From NCBI GenBank assembly GCA_000611775.1, contig KK106984.1, forward strand, positions 1,642,364-1,706,363: a stretch of DNA of 64,000 nucleotides, read 5' to 3'. Positions 11,561 to 22,111 of this stretch are shown here, in pieces (the first letter of the stretch is position 1; each line of letters opens with the position of its first letter). Below the pieces are notes generated by a model. It ran no database searches. It was not told where the DNA came from and saw nothing but the letters and a program-made list of their open reading frames with translations. The stretch comes from Umbilicaria muhlenbergii. Taxonomy: Eukaryota; Ascomycota; Lecanoromycetes; Umbilicariales; Umbilicariaceae. The translations under genes and the position numbers were made by a program.

Positions 11561-12330
11561 CAGGGTTAGGGTTTAGGGTTTCTCATCTTAGTAGGTGCAT
11601 CGAACGCTTAGTAGCATATGATGTTTCAGAATTTAATTGGCAATAAATACTCTTGTGTTGTGTTGCGTTGTACATTCGCTGCACATTTCGACCCTCCTAA
11701 CTACTCAATGACAACAATAATACATCAAAATGCCTGTGGTGGAGATTGCAGAGCTTGTCTCTGTAAGAACATTCCTCGAAATGGGTTTTGGCTTTTTAGT
11801 AGTCGAGGTGAGCCTCCGGCTGATGAATGCCACGTATCAGTACGGCTGCCTCAAAGCACACCTAGGGGGTTCCTCTGCAGCGATTTGATAATCGAAAAGA
11901 CACACTCGTTAACCATAAGTGCAGGCTGCATCTGTACAATTGACAGCTGTCAAAACTTTCTTTGCAAAGCTTTCTTTTGCGGTCAAGACATCGGGGGCCT
12001 CCGAGTCAGAGGAAGCGAGGTGATTTGCTACTTGGACGCCACGTATTCCTTGGCCCTCGGCTCTTCGGCTCGAAGCGGTGCGATAAGATAAGATGTGGGG
12101 TAAAAGAATGTTGCATTTCGGACGTTTTCAGCGCATACGGTGCCGCGTGCGGGGATTGCAGCACCGTCTCACCGTGCCGTCATCAGACCCCAATGGCCTC
12201 CTCAGCTGCCAGCTTCCTTTGGAGAAGGGAGACAGATGCTATAAAGGTGCACTGGCCAACAGAGGCATTACTGTTACGGCACACGGGACACGGCACTCGG
12301 CCACAAGCTTCTTGCTAGTATTGTCTCATC
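11561..12330. other. Intergenic with a telomere-like repeat at its start
   Basis: Holds a short GGTTAGGGTTTAGGGTTT stretch at about 11564-11582 and the promoter of the aquaglyceroporin gene. The open frames here have no recognisable domain. Confidence 0.5.
11564..11582. repeat. Short telomere-like repeat
   Basis: GGTTAGGGTTTAGGGTTT, between two and three telomeric-type units (TTAGGG with an added T), four bases after the ceramidase stop codon. Too short to be a chromosome end. Confidence 0.8.
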
Positions 12331-13564
12331 ATGGCGGACCCAAACCCTCCATCATCAACGCAAACCGCGGCGGAATGGAGAGCTCAGGGGACCGGAAAGC
12401 CCACGGAACATGAAACCTACAGCTTGAAGCCACGGACGTCGAATCTTGAGAATAAATTGGCCAAACTCGAGACCGTGAGGGCTACCCTTGGCCTTCATAC
12501 CAATCCACCAATCGACGAGGAGCACAAGGTCCACGAACACCAAGCACTGCTATGGAGTCGTATTAGACTTATACTGCGGGAGCCCTTCGCCGAGTTCATG
12601 GGCGTCTTCATCATGATTCTCTTCGGGAATGGGAGTGTGGCCCAAGTCCTTCTCAGTACTGGCAACCGGTCTGCTCCGGGCGGCGATGGCTGGGGAAGCT
12701 ACCAATCCATCTCGTGGGGGTGTGTCTCCTGCAGCTTCCCTTCTTATCCCTTCCTTCTAGACTCATGTTTGCTAATGTCTGCCCTCTGCAGCTGGGGTAT
12801 CGGTGTGATGCTTGGCATCTACGTTGCCGGCGACTCAGGCGCCTTTCTAAATCCGGCCATCACCTTCTCCAGCTGCCTCTACCGCAAGCTGCCCTGGCGA
12901 CGATTCCCCATATACCTTCTCGCCCAGTTCCTCGGTGGATTCTGTGGGTCAGGCGTGGTGTACATCAACTATGTTGCCGCGATCAACAACTATGAAGGCG
13001 ATGGGAAGCGTACAGTGCCGCCTTCGAAAACCGCAACTGCTGGGATCTTTTGCACATACCCGCAAGCTTTCTTACCGAGAGCGAATATGTTTTTCTCTGA
13101 ATTTATTGCCAGTACTATTCTTATGTTTGTTATTTTTGCGCTCAAGGACGATTCTAATATTGGGGCGGGCAACCTACTACCGTTAATGCTATTCTTCCTT
13201 ATATTCGGGCTGGGTGCTTGTTTTGGGTTTGAGACAGGCTACGCTCTCAATCTTGCCAGGGACTTTGGACCGCGGCTTATGTCGTATGCTGTTGGTTATG
13301 GACACGAGGTCTGGTCCGCAGGAGGATACTATTTTTGGGTAAGATCAATTGGTGGATACCCACAATGCCGCTCTGCTGACTCTTTGCATACAGATACCTA
13401 TGGTTGCACCATTTTGCGGCTGTGCGTTTGGCGGCTTTCTATACGACTTGTTCCTCTATACTGGCGAAAGTCCAGTTAATACGCCTTGGATGGGGCTAAA
13501 GCGTGTGGATCGCAATTACCTTTCGTCACGGACGGCAATGACCTCATCTTCTGGTGAGGTCTAG
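12331..13564 (+). CDS. Aquaglyceroporin (MIP family)
   Basis: Channel for glycerol and/or water in the plasma membrane. Exons 12331-12719, 12792-13338 and 13394-13564 give 368 aa. Seen: a hydrophilic N-terminal tail of about 85 residues, then six hydrophobic helices. The first pore motif is intact (SGAFLNPAITFSSCLYRK). The second reads GYALNLARDFGPRL, that is NLA instead of NPA, with the selectivity-filter Arg retained; yeast Fps1 also has NLA at this position. The channel closes with a helix containing FCGCAFGGFLYDLFLY. The first intron is 72 nt, a multiple of three without a stop, so an unspliced message would still code. It lacks the long cytoplasmic extensions that gate yeast Fps1. Confidence 0.9.
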
Positions 13565-14428
13565 TACTGCTCGGCCCTTAAGGAGTCAGGAATGTACGAC
13601 AGCTACGGAAACTTGGAGCAGACTGTCTGCAAGAAAGGGACATGGAATTGTCTCGGGGCAATTATTGTATTTACTAGCAAAGTTCAGCGTCAGAAAAGCA
13701 GGGGGTAGAGATAGATGGATTAGTCTCTACCGGGCAAGATTGTGTCGTATCAAAAAGTTGAGTATAGGAAGATCTTTAAAGCAAGTCGAAAGTCGAATAT
13801 AATGTAGCAGGGTAGAAGAGAGGAGAAGACCAGAAGACAGTCAGGGCTGCCATTGAACCGCTATCACAATCAAATATTCCTATGTGCTCTTCTACGGATA
13901 GTCTGATTGGCAAACCGACCCTTGTCTTGTTACCTTAACGCAATGACTATTTGTTAATGCGGGCACATTTGAGCAAAATAATGTTAGTCCACCTTGACCC
14001 TAAAGCAGTCGCATGACACATACTCCCACAGTTATTGTGTTATATGTACAGAACAACTCAGTCACCTGTGTGGAGAACCCTCGCCCTGTTAGAGCCCAGT
14101 CAAACTGAAGCTTATAGATGCTCTGAGTCTGCAAGGCTCTCACTTTCTTCTTCAGTTGATTATATCGTACACACAGTAGCCTCTAATGACATGTTTTAGT
14201 CTGCGATTGTCCTTTGCTACTGCCATATATTCGTTAAATTCAATTTAGAATGAAGGGGTTTGGGAAGTGAGGAAGTTGTAGACACAACCACGACAACTAA
14301 GTTCACAAGGCTTAGCGCCCGATCTGATAAGATAAGCCTCCCCACTCTCGCCACCACCACCCCATAACCCACAAACCAGCTCCATCACCCCACCCTCCAA
14401 CGCCCATCGCAAAATCTCCCAAACTTCT
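13565..14428. other. Intergenic
   Basis: About 860 bases with no supportable gene on either strand. The last 120 bases before the macro-domain gene are already strongly C-rich. Confidence 0.45.
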
Positions 14429-15546
14429 ATGCCACCCCGCTCCCTCAGAATGGCCGCGGAAATCATTGCCCTCTCCGAAATCCCCACCCTCTCCCTCCTC
14501 TACAAACTCAAGCACCTCGAACCCCACTCCACCACCACCGCCTTCCCCCCCTCCCAACGCCTCAACGACACAATCTCCCTCATCCGCACAGACATCACCA
14601 CCCTCGCCGTCGACGCCATCGTCAACGCAGCCAACGAGTCCCTCCTCGGCGGCGGCGGCGTCGACGGCGCTATCCACTCCGCCGCCGGCCCCGGCCTCCT
14701 GCGTGAATGTCGCACTCTGCACGGCTGCGCGACCGGCAGCGCCAAGATGACGGACGCATATGAGTTGCCGGCCAAGAAGGTGATTCATGCGGTGGGGCCG
14801 GTGTATTGGGTTAGAAAGAGGGAGGGGACGCAGGAGGGGTTGCTCAGGGGTTGTTATAGGCGGAGTTTGGAGTTGGCGAAGGAGGGGGGGTTGAAGAGTT
14901 TAGCGTTTAGTGCGTTGAGTACGGGGGTTTATGGGTATCCGAGTGGGGAGGCGGCGGAGGTGGCGGTGGGGGAGGTGAGGAGGTTTTTACTGGAGGAGGA
15001 GGAGGCTGGGAGGGAGGGGTTGGAGAGGGTGGTGTTTTGTTGTTTTGAGAGGAAGGATGAGAGGGCTTATGAGGAGTGGTTGCCGTATGTGTCGTCATCT
15101 CTTGTCCTCATCCTTTCCCCAATCTCCCAACGATAAATCACGTTTGTGGGTGTTGGTTTATTGATTAAGCTAACGGAACCCCCCGCAGCAAATTCTTCCC
15201 CCCAACCGAACACGATCTCTCACCCAAAGACCAAGAAAAGCAATCGCGCGAGGGTGAGTTACTGGCCGATATGCCCGATCCACCCACAGGAGAACCACTC
15301 AGCGAGGGACAGCCCGAGGCTAAGAAACAAAAGGTCGACTCTGATGAAGCTCTCGATCAGGATTGGGAGGAGATTGAGAAACCGGAATTCGAGCCTGCAG
15401 ACGACCTGATGGCTAGTAAGGGTGATATGAGCGAGGAAGGGGAGCTGGTTAAGGCGTCGGCGGCGGAGGAGCAGAGTTCGACGGCGCTGCATACGGCGGA
15501 GGGAGGGGGAGATCCGCCGCAGAGTGGGCTGCTGAGGGATTGGTAG
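14429..15546 (+). CDS. Macro-domain protein (ADP-ribose binding/hydrolase type)
   Basis: Exons 14429-15084 and 15189-15546, giving 337 aa. The macro domain is plain: DAIVNAANESLLGGGGVDGA (about residues 63-82) with the ADP-ribose-binding loop, then AAGPGLLRECRTLHGCATGS, KVIHAVGPVYW and the second loop ALSTGVYGYPSGEAAEVA. Members of this MacroD-type group remove ADP-ribose from proteins or process ADP-ribose-1''-phosphate. The second exon encodes a disordered acidic tail with a basic KKQK patch, a possible nuclear signal. The coding sequence is C-rich up to about 14730 and G-rich afterwards, an extreme case of the skew switch described under findings. The upstream Met was chosen; a second Met lies eight codons later. 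Confidence 0.88.
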
Positions 15547-16962
15547 GGATTTTTTCATAGGGCTACAAGAGGAGTGGGGATGAAATTGTTTGTGGGTGAG
15601 CGAGGCGTTGGGAGAGAACTTGTGGCTTTTGCAGTGGTGTTGTTGATGATGATGATTTATTGCTGCTTGTCGCTTCTTGTGTTTTCCTTGTGGGAACTCA
15701 TGATGAATGAGAGTTTCGGATTATCAATCCACACAGTTACAGATACTACTCTCTTTGAGATCCTTTCCACCGACACACCACGTCCGCCTCTGCAACAAGG
15801 CAGTCATGTGGCTGCCTGGGCTGGAGAGCAAACCCTAAAGGGCTTGGGCTGCCTTTGAGACCTTGAGAGTATCAGGTGGTTGAGATTTCTCTTCTTTTGC
15901 TTTTATCACATTCTTCATCATGCAGTCACCGCTATGCAGTTCAGGCATCTCTATCTACTCTGTTTTTGGGAAGAAAGCCTTTCATGTCATGATCGACTCA
16001 TCGACAAAGTCGCCCACATCTCACGAGACCAATCAGTCACAAAATCAAAGGCAACTCATGGAACAGACTGCGAAGATTGTTCTTGTCGTACCTCGCAACC
16101 TTTGTTCCGACGAACCTGGACTGGATCCCCACAGTCTAGTATTATGACTGACCACCCGCTCAGGGCCTGGCCGCTCGGCAAGGAGATGTCAGCCAAGACG
16201 TTAGTAGCAGCCATGTAGCTTCCCGGAACACCAAGCCAACAGCAGAACACCTGGGCTGGTTGCTAGTAACGGGTACTCTACGGCGGTTAGTTCGATTAGT
16301 TCGGCGGATGTTTTGGCGGAGTCGGGGGGTGTTTGGGAGACGTGTAGTGCGCAGGTTTATATTGGGAGTAGTACTGCTGGTGGGTGTGCGGCGCCGTCGT
16401 TCAATGTGGTGCCTGTCTGTAACGGTTCCGCAGATAGGTAGTCTGGCGAATGGGTCTGTATAAGCACTGGGGCGTATGGCGTGGGAGATGTTGGTTCGAA
16501 CATCCTAAGAGCCCTGAACCCATCTGGTATAGGCTTCATAGCATCAAGTCCTCCACAGGGTATCTTTGCGCCGCGGCGTAATTTTAAGGCTCCCATCCGT
16601 CTGCTTCTCCCGCACTTTAGAATCACGTGGTTCGTATCTGTTTATTATCTTTGCTGTTATTCGACGAACTGTGTCTATATTTTCGCATCTCAACGGATAC
16701 TGCAGCCAGCGGAGATAACATGTAATCCTTGGAAGTCTCCAAGCGGGTGAAGAACCGGTCTTGCATGTCCTTCAAGGAGGCCTAGAGTACTTAAGTTCAA
16801 CTGAATGCCCGTTTTGCGCTCCTTCAACAAACCACCCTCAAGCAGTATGTGGAGGTTTATGCTCAAAGCCTCCTGTGACAGAAACAAAGCGACGATTCTT
16901 TTGTGACATATTTCGAAGGCTAAAGGCTATACTCACACTCTATCCCAAGTAAGGAGGGGTCC
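15547..16962. other. Intergenic with a possible gene remnant
   Basis: About 1.4 kb without a supportable complete gene. A 58-codon Ser/Gly/Ala-rich open stretch (16268-16441) is listed separately as a doubtful remnant. Confidence 0.4.
16268..16441 (+). pseudogene. Possible remnant of a secreted-protein gene
   Basis: An open stretch reads as a Ser/Gly/Ala-rich, Cys-containing segment (SISSADVLAESGGVWETCSA, then GGCAAPSFNVVPVC) and ends at a TAG. Composition resembles the C-terminal end of fungal secreted proteins, but I do not recognise a family, see no start codon, and the flanks do not continue it. It may be a decayed 3' exon or chance. Confidence 0.2.
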
Positions 16963-18163
16963 CTAAGAAACTGCCGCCACCCTCCTCCCAATCTCCTCAC
17001 AAACGGCCTCCGTAACCTCCTTTGTTCCCGCAGTCCCTCCCAAGTCTCTTGTTTTGATCCCTGCTTCACAGACATTCTCGATACACTCTAATAACCTCTC
17101 CGCTACCTCCTCTTCACCCAACCACCTCAGCATCTCCACGCACGTCCAAAATGTAGCCACCGGATTTGCAACCCCCTTCCCAGTAATATCGAAGGCGCTC
17201 CCATGGATTGGCTCGAACATACTCGGGTTTTGCCTCGTAGGATCGAGATTACTCGTCGGCGCTATGCCGATACTGCCTGCCAGACTAGCGGCCAGGTCAC
17301 TGAGTATGTCTGCATGGAGATTTGTGGCAACGATAGTGTCTAAGCTCTCCGGTTGCAGCACCATCCGCGTAGTCATCGCATCCACAAGCATCTTGTCGCA
17401 CTCCACATCTGGGAAGTCCTTGGCTACGATCTTCGCAACCTCGTCCCATAACACCAACCCATTCCGCTGCGCATTACTCTTCGTCACAACAGTAATCTTC
17501 TTCCTCTTCCTGTTCCTAGCGATCTCAAATGCGAACCGCATTAATCTTTCTACCCCATGCCGTGTGAAGATCGAGACTTCGGTGGTCACTTCCCACGGTT
17601 GACCGATATGGGTGCGGCCCCCTTGGCCGGCGTATTCACCTTCGCTGTTTTCGCGAATGATCACCCAGTCGAGGGAGCCGGGCGGGCAATTTTTGAGCGG
17701 CGAGGAGAGGCCGCGCAGGACTTTCGTGGGGCGCACGTTGGCGTATTGTTGGAGGGGCTGGCAAATAGCGAGGCGCAAGCCCCAGAGCGAGATGTGGTCG
17801 GGTACGTCTATGTGCAGGAGACGTTAGCTGGAATATCTGAATGTATGCCGGCTATGTAATGGACCAGGGCACCAGAGGGAGAAATGGACTCGGCAGATTC
17901 GGGGCGGGCTTACCAGGCGCGCCCACGGAGCCGAAGAGAATGGCATTGTACTTCTTCAATGACTCCAGTCCGCCTTCAGGGATGTAGTATCCATGCTTTT
18001 TGTAGTAGTCACTACCCCACTCGATGTGGTCGAAGTGAACGTCGAATGTCCCCACCGTTGCAGCGAGTTTCTCAAGGACTTGGATGCCGGCGCTGATGAC
18101 CTCGGGGCCGATACCGTCGGCCGGGATAGAGGCTATCTTGTAGACTTTGCGGACTGACAACAT
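16963..18163 (-). CDS. Tartrate/D-malate dehydrogenase-type beta-decarboxylating dehydrogenase
   Basis: Member of the isocitrate/isopropylmalate dehydrogenase superfamily, oxidising a hydroxyacid with NAD and a divalent metal. Exons 18163-17914 and 17807-16963 give 364 aa. Seen: N-terminal IPADGIGPEVISAGIQVLEKL, FGSVGAP then DVPDHISLWGLRLAICQPLQ across the splice, substrate-site IIRENSEGEYAGQGGR, catalytic Lys region KITVVTKSNAQRNG, metal-binding Asp run DAMTTRMVLQPES and NLHADILSDLAA, and adenine-binding FEPIHGSAFDITGKG. The SLWGLRL motif and the EGEYAGQGGR loop favour the tartrate dehydrogenase/decarboxylase group over leucine biosynthesis; exact substrate is inference. A 106-nt intron splits the gene. 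Confidence 0.88.
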
Positions 18164-19300
18164 GATGGGGAAGCCTTTCTAGGGCAGAGCGGCAGGAAGA
18201 AAGCATTGTGCGTCTTATGTTTTGAAGAAATGTGATCGACCCCACGATCTTGCTATATGACGTTGAGAACTGGAGAGGCCGGGACATTGTTACGGCGCGC
18301 TCGGGGTAAAAGGTGTCGACGCTACGGCGTCCTTGCCCATCCACACAGTTCTGAATGGCCAGAGCTACGAGACTCGTGATAGTCATGCGGCAAGACTTCG
18401 TACTGAGGGGGAGCCACTTTGATGGTGGGAGGAATAGTCATCACAGCGTTGCAATCAGTTCTTCTCATCAAGAACCATCATTCATGGTTATCCTCAAACG
18501 TCAAGTCTCATATCATTGCAGGAAATTGCCGTCCATGACAGCCAATCTCTCTTCCTTTGACACTGCGGCAAACGCAGCCCGTTCCGCTGCTGCATGGTTC
18601 AAGTATCGCTCTACTGCTGTAAGTTTGTGGTGTCTCTGGATTGCGGCGATGATACTGCTCAAGTATTTGTCTTAACATATTTACTGGTTCTGTAACTGGT
18701 TCCGAAGGTATTGACGGTAGCACTCAGTCACCCTGACACTGGCTTTCTGGGCCTGGCGCCAGAGAAGTGAGAGGAAGCTCACACATAACATCAGATGATG
18801 ATGGGCCTGTAGCGTTACCTGATGCTGGACTGAGGCTGCTTGGTATCGTGTCCTGGATAAACTAGCCTAGGTTGAGGCCCCAGCCTACCCCTAGACCAGT
18901 TAGCCCTGTGAGATGGACTACCTAGGCCTGACAAGGAATGTCGGATTTAACATTAGGGCGATTGAACCAAATACCCTGGAAACACTGACGAATGAGTATT
19001 CTACCCTCAAGTCTTGATTACTGAATGATATATGCAACGCTGACCACCCAACCCCCTAACCAAGACTGTTACATATCAATCCTGGCCACCGAACCGCTCA
19101 CTGCGCTTATCTCTAATCCACAGAAAAGGACTGGACGAAGGACCTGACACTGCGCGACGGCTCGTTGCAACAGTTATTAGAGTGGTGACAACATAGCACG
19201 AGTTGGTAGTGTTGATTAATCCGACGTTGCAACGGGGAAAGTCTCCTATTTTCCAGCTTCAAAATCAGTACTGCAACTGATCTTCTCTCACCCTTTGACC
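18164..19300. other. Intergenic
   Basis: Promoter side of the dehydrogenase gene followed by about 1 kb with no supported gene. Several CCTAGG-type short palindromes occur around 18860-18930. Confidence 0.4.
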
Positions 19301-19309
19301 TACTCCACA

Positions 19310-20166
19310 GCTTGCTGTGCGACAGCAATAATCAGTCTGACAGCAGCACTTCCCAACACCAACAACGACGGCATCTTTTCCGCTTCAGCAACACCAGACT
19401 CCGTGAGCATATCATACATGACAACCGCGCCTTTCACTGGGTCTCAGCTGATTACCATGAGCTAATTGAACCAACCTATCGCATTTCTCGTTCAAAGCAA
19501 CATAGTCGTCAATGGTGCGGCCTTGATCCGTCCGCTGAGCGTTGTCAACTGCTGCACTTAGAAGGTCGGAAGCCTGGCTCGATTAGTGTGCTTGATGCCA
19601 AAGCCGCTGACCTCGGACTCCAAGCCTAAAGCCCATCATGCGCACTGCTGCTTTCGAGGACCTGTATAGAACAGAGCCTGGCGAGCTGTACCAGGCTGCC
19701 ATGCTTCCTATGGTGGCGGGAGTGCCGGATCGCTGTTTGCAGAGCTATGGCAGAACTGCACGGTAGACATTCAGCGGTCTGAAGATGTTGGCTTGGAATT
19801 GTGTGAATGTCTCCTTGGGACTGGTCCGTGTCAGTATGCTGCAAAGTAATGTGTTTGACTAACACGGTCTTGTACTTACCTGGTTTCCTCCAGCATACCA
19901 GTATGCACGTAGGCGGCATTGTTCACTACAATGTTGATCTTACCGTAGATTGCAAGTGCGTCTACGACTGCCGCTTTGACATGGTCAAGGGACTGATTTT
20001 GATCGAGAGAGAGTGTCACAGTGCCTTTGGCTTTCAGTGCTTCAAGACGGCCAACGCTGCGAGAGGTGGCTATTACTCTATCGCCGCTGGCGAGCACTTT
20101 CTCAGCCAGCGCTTGGCCAAGGCCACCGCTGGCGCCTGTGATGAGTCAGATGTTTTGTGACTTCAT
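19310..20166 (-). pseudogene. Decayed short-chain dehydrogenase/reductase
   Basis: A minus-strand gene of the classical SDR type that no longer reads through. Seen in order: ATG at 20166, the Rossmann motif LITGASGGLGQALAEKVLAS preceded by a TGA where this family normally has Trp, VNNAAYVHTGMLEETR (the NNAG-like motif), a GT donor, then KETFTQFQANIFRPLNVYRA in the next exon, which soon hits a stop. Further down, about 19320-19440, the family's C-terminal segment VMYDMLTESGVAEAEKMPS is recognisable in a different frame from its neighbour. The segment carrying the catalytic Tyr-x3-Lys was not found. At least three disruptions make a working enzyme unlikely. Confidence 0.6.
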
Positions 20167-20962
20167 GGCTAGTGATTCGAAATGTCAATCTGGTAATTTC
20201 GAGTCAAACAAACAGGGTAGACAGAGACAGATGAGTAGTAACAGGTACTGCTTGGCTGAACTTGCTATAGATTGAAGATAAAACGCACGAAGATAACAGC
20301 TCTTAGCTATTCCATAACTTTACTAACCCACCCAGCAAGGCTGATCAATCTCAAAGACTCAATGCAGAGTGGACCCTAAAACGTATGCAGGGAAATATCA
20401 AAAGGAAAGGTAACCCTTGTTGTCTACCCTGCAAACATAGCCCTCGACCCTTTATCGTCCATCAGCTGCCGCTCCCTCCAATGAGCGTTGCGAAATATGT
20501 GGAGTGAACCTTAACAACACGATGAGAGATTGGAAAAATCGGTACTTTAATTGCTGGACGTGTATAAGTACGTGTGCAGTACGCCACAGAAATGTACTCC
20601 ATGTAATACTAGTCAAATGGCAGTATATGGGAAAAGAACACACTCGCCTCCTTATTGCTAAAGAGAGAGTATCTTCTGAGGGCGAGTTCACGAGCTGGGT
20701 CTCTGTCGCAGCTCGATCTTGAACATCTCGTCCGGCTTGACAATTGACAGAGGAGAAGTTGTGCTAGTAAAGAAGTGGGTCGGTATCTAGATGAGGTTTC
20801 AACAACAGCCGCTATCCCGCATCTAGCCGACCTGTCTTCGACCAACATCTTCTCCACCAGCTCCAAAACCCACCACCTCTGCCTCCCAACCATCACTGCA
20901 CTCACTCCCGCCCTCAATCATCACTACAACGCCCTTCTCCCCTTCCCCTTCCCCTCCCCACA
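20167..20962. other. Intergenic upstream of IMP2
   Basis: No supported gene. The final 100 bases before the IMP2 start are strongly pyrimidine-rich (CT tracts), as often seen in fungal 5' leaders. Confidence 0.45.
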
Positions 20963-21916
20963 ATGCCCCCCCGCTTCCTCCCCACATCCCCCCTCCTCCG
21001 CACGACCCTCCCCCCCTTCCTCACCCTCCTTACCTACCTCCCCATCGGCATCTTCCTGAACGACAACTACTTCCAACTCATGCGCATCACGGGTCCCAGC
21101 ATGTACCCCGTCTTCAACAACGACTGGTACTCGCACGGGAAACTGAGGCGAGATGTCGTGCTGGTGGATATGCGCAGGGCGTGGACGAGGGAGAAAGAGG
21201 GGGGGTTGAGGAGGGGGGAGGTGGTTGCGTTTTGGTGAGTCTGAGGTGGTGTGGGTCTGATTGTGGGCCTGGGTATGAGAGGGGAGGAGGGGAGCAAGAG
21301 AAGTGGAGATAGGGGGAATGGGGAGGGATGAGGAGGGATGAGAGGGTGTATACTGAGATGATCTGGGAAATGGCCAGTCACTAACGGTATGGTATATGAG
21401 AACAGGTCGCCTCAAAATCCAGAAAACATGATTGTGAAGCGCATCATTGCGCTCGAAGGCGACATCGTTGCCACGCGCGCCCCGTACCCTTTTACGACCG
21501 AGACGGTGCCGCTGGGGCATGTGTGGGTGGAGGGAGAACACCCGGAGGGGAGGATGAGTTTGGATAGTAATACTTATGGACCGGTGAGTGCGGATTTCCT
21601 GGGTTCTGCTCTATGAGCGCTGGGATGGAGCGAGGAGGGTGGGGTGTAGGGAGGGAAAGGAGTGGATATTAGAAAGCATGTGGAGAGCGGAAGGGAAAAG
21701 AGAGGGGAGATGATAAAGAGATTGGGAACGATGGGAATGGGAGATTGAGGCTAGGTGCTAATGTTGCGGTGCTTCCAGATCGCAAAGAGTCTGATAGCGG
21801 GGAAAGTGAAAGGAATTGTGTGGCCATTCGCCAAGGCCGGGTTCATGAGGCAGGAGGACTATAAGGGTAGTTCAAGGGTCATCGAGGGGGACGGACCGTA
21901 CCCAGTTGTGAGTTGA
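20963..21916 (+). CDS. IMP2: Mitochondrial inner membrane protease subunit 2 (IMP2)
   Basis: Signal-peptidase-like serine protease that matures proteins sorted to the mitochondrial intermembrane space, working as a dimer with Imp1. Exons 20963-21234, 21406-21583 and 21779-21916 give 195 aa, the usual length. Seen: an N-terminal membrane segment (residues about 16-32), the nucleophile Ser in ITGPSMYPVFNN, the general-base Lys in MIVKRIIALEGDIV, and the family's GHVWVEGEHPE and SLDSNTYGP boxes. The 171-nt first intron and the 195-nt second intron are long for this window and strongly G-rich, while the first 100 coding bases are C-rich. Confidence 0.92.
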
Positions 21917-22111
21917 TACCGGAGCTCACTGAGAACCAATCACACTGGTCTCCGTTGCCTAAGTACACCCATAACAATTACCGGATCGAGCGCTATACTA
22001 CAGTCTCCCACAACCCCACTCCGGCGGAGCCCAGTCCTTTCAACAGCAATTCTCCGGAACTTAAACCACCAACGCCTCGCTAAGACAACCCACCCATAAA
22101 TACCGAGATCA

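Noticed and set aside
14466-15098. Proline/serine-rich frames opposite or beside the macro-domain gene
   Set aside because: Low-complexity products of the C-rich then G-rich composition; the macro-domain frame explains the sequence.
16470-16520. tRNA gene suggested by GGTTCGAACATCC
   Set aside because: Only a partial B-box; no A-box at the right distance and no cloverleaf arms can be drawn.
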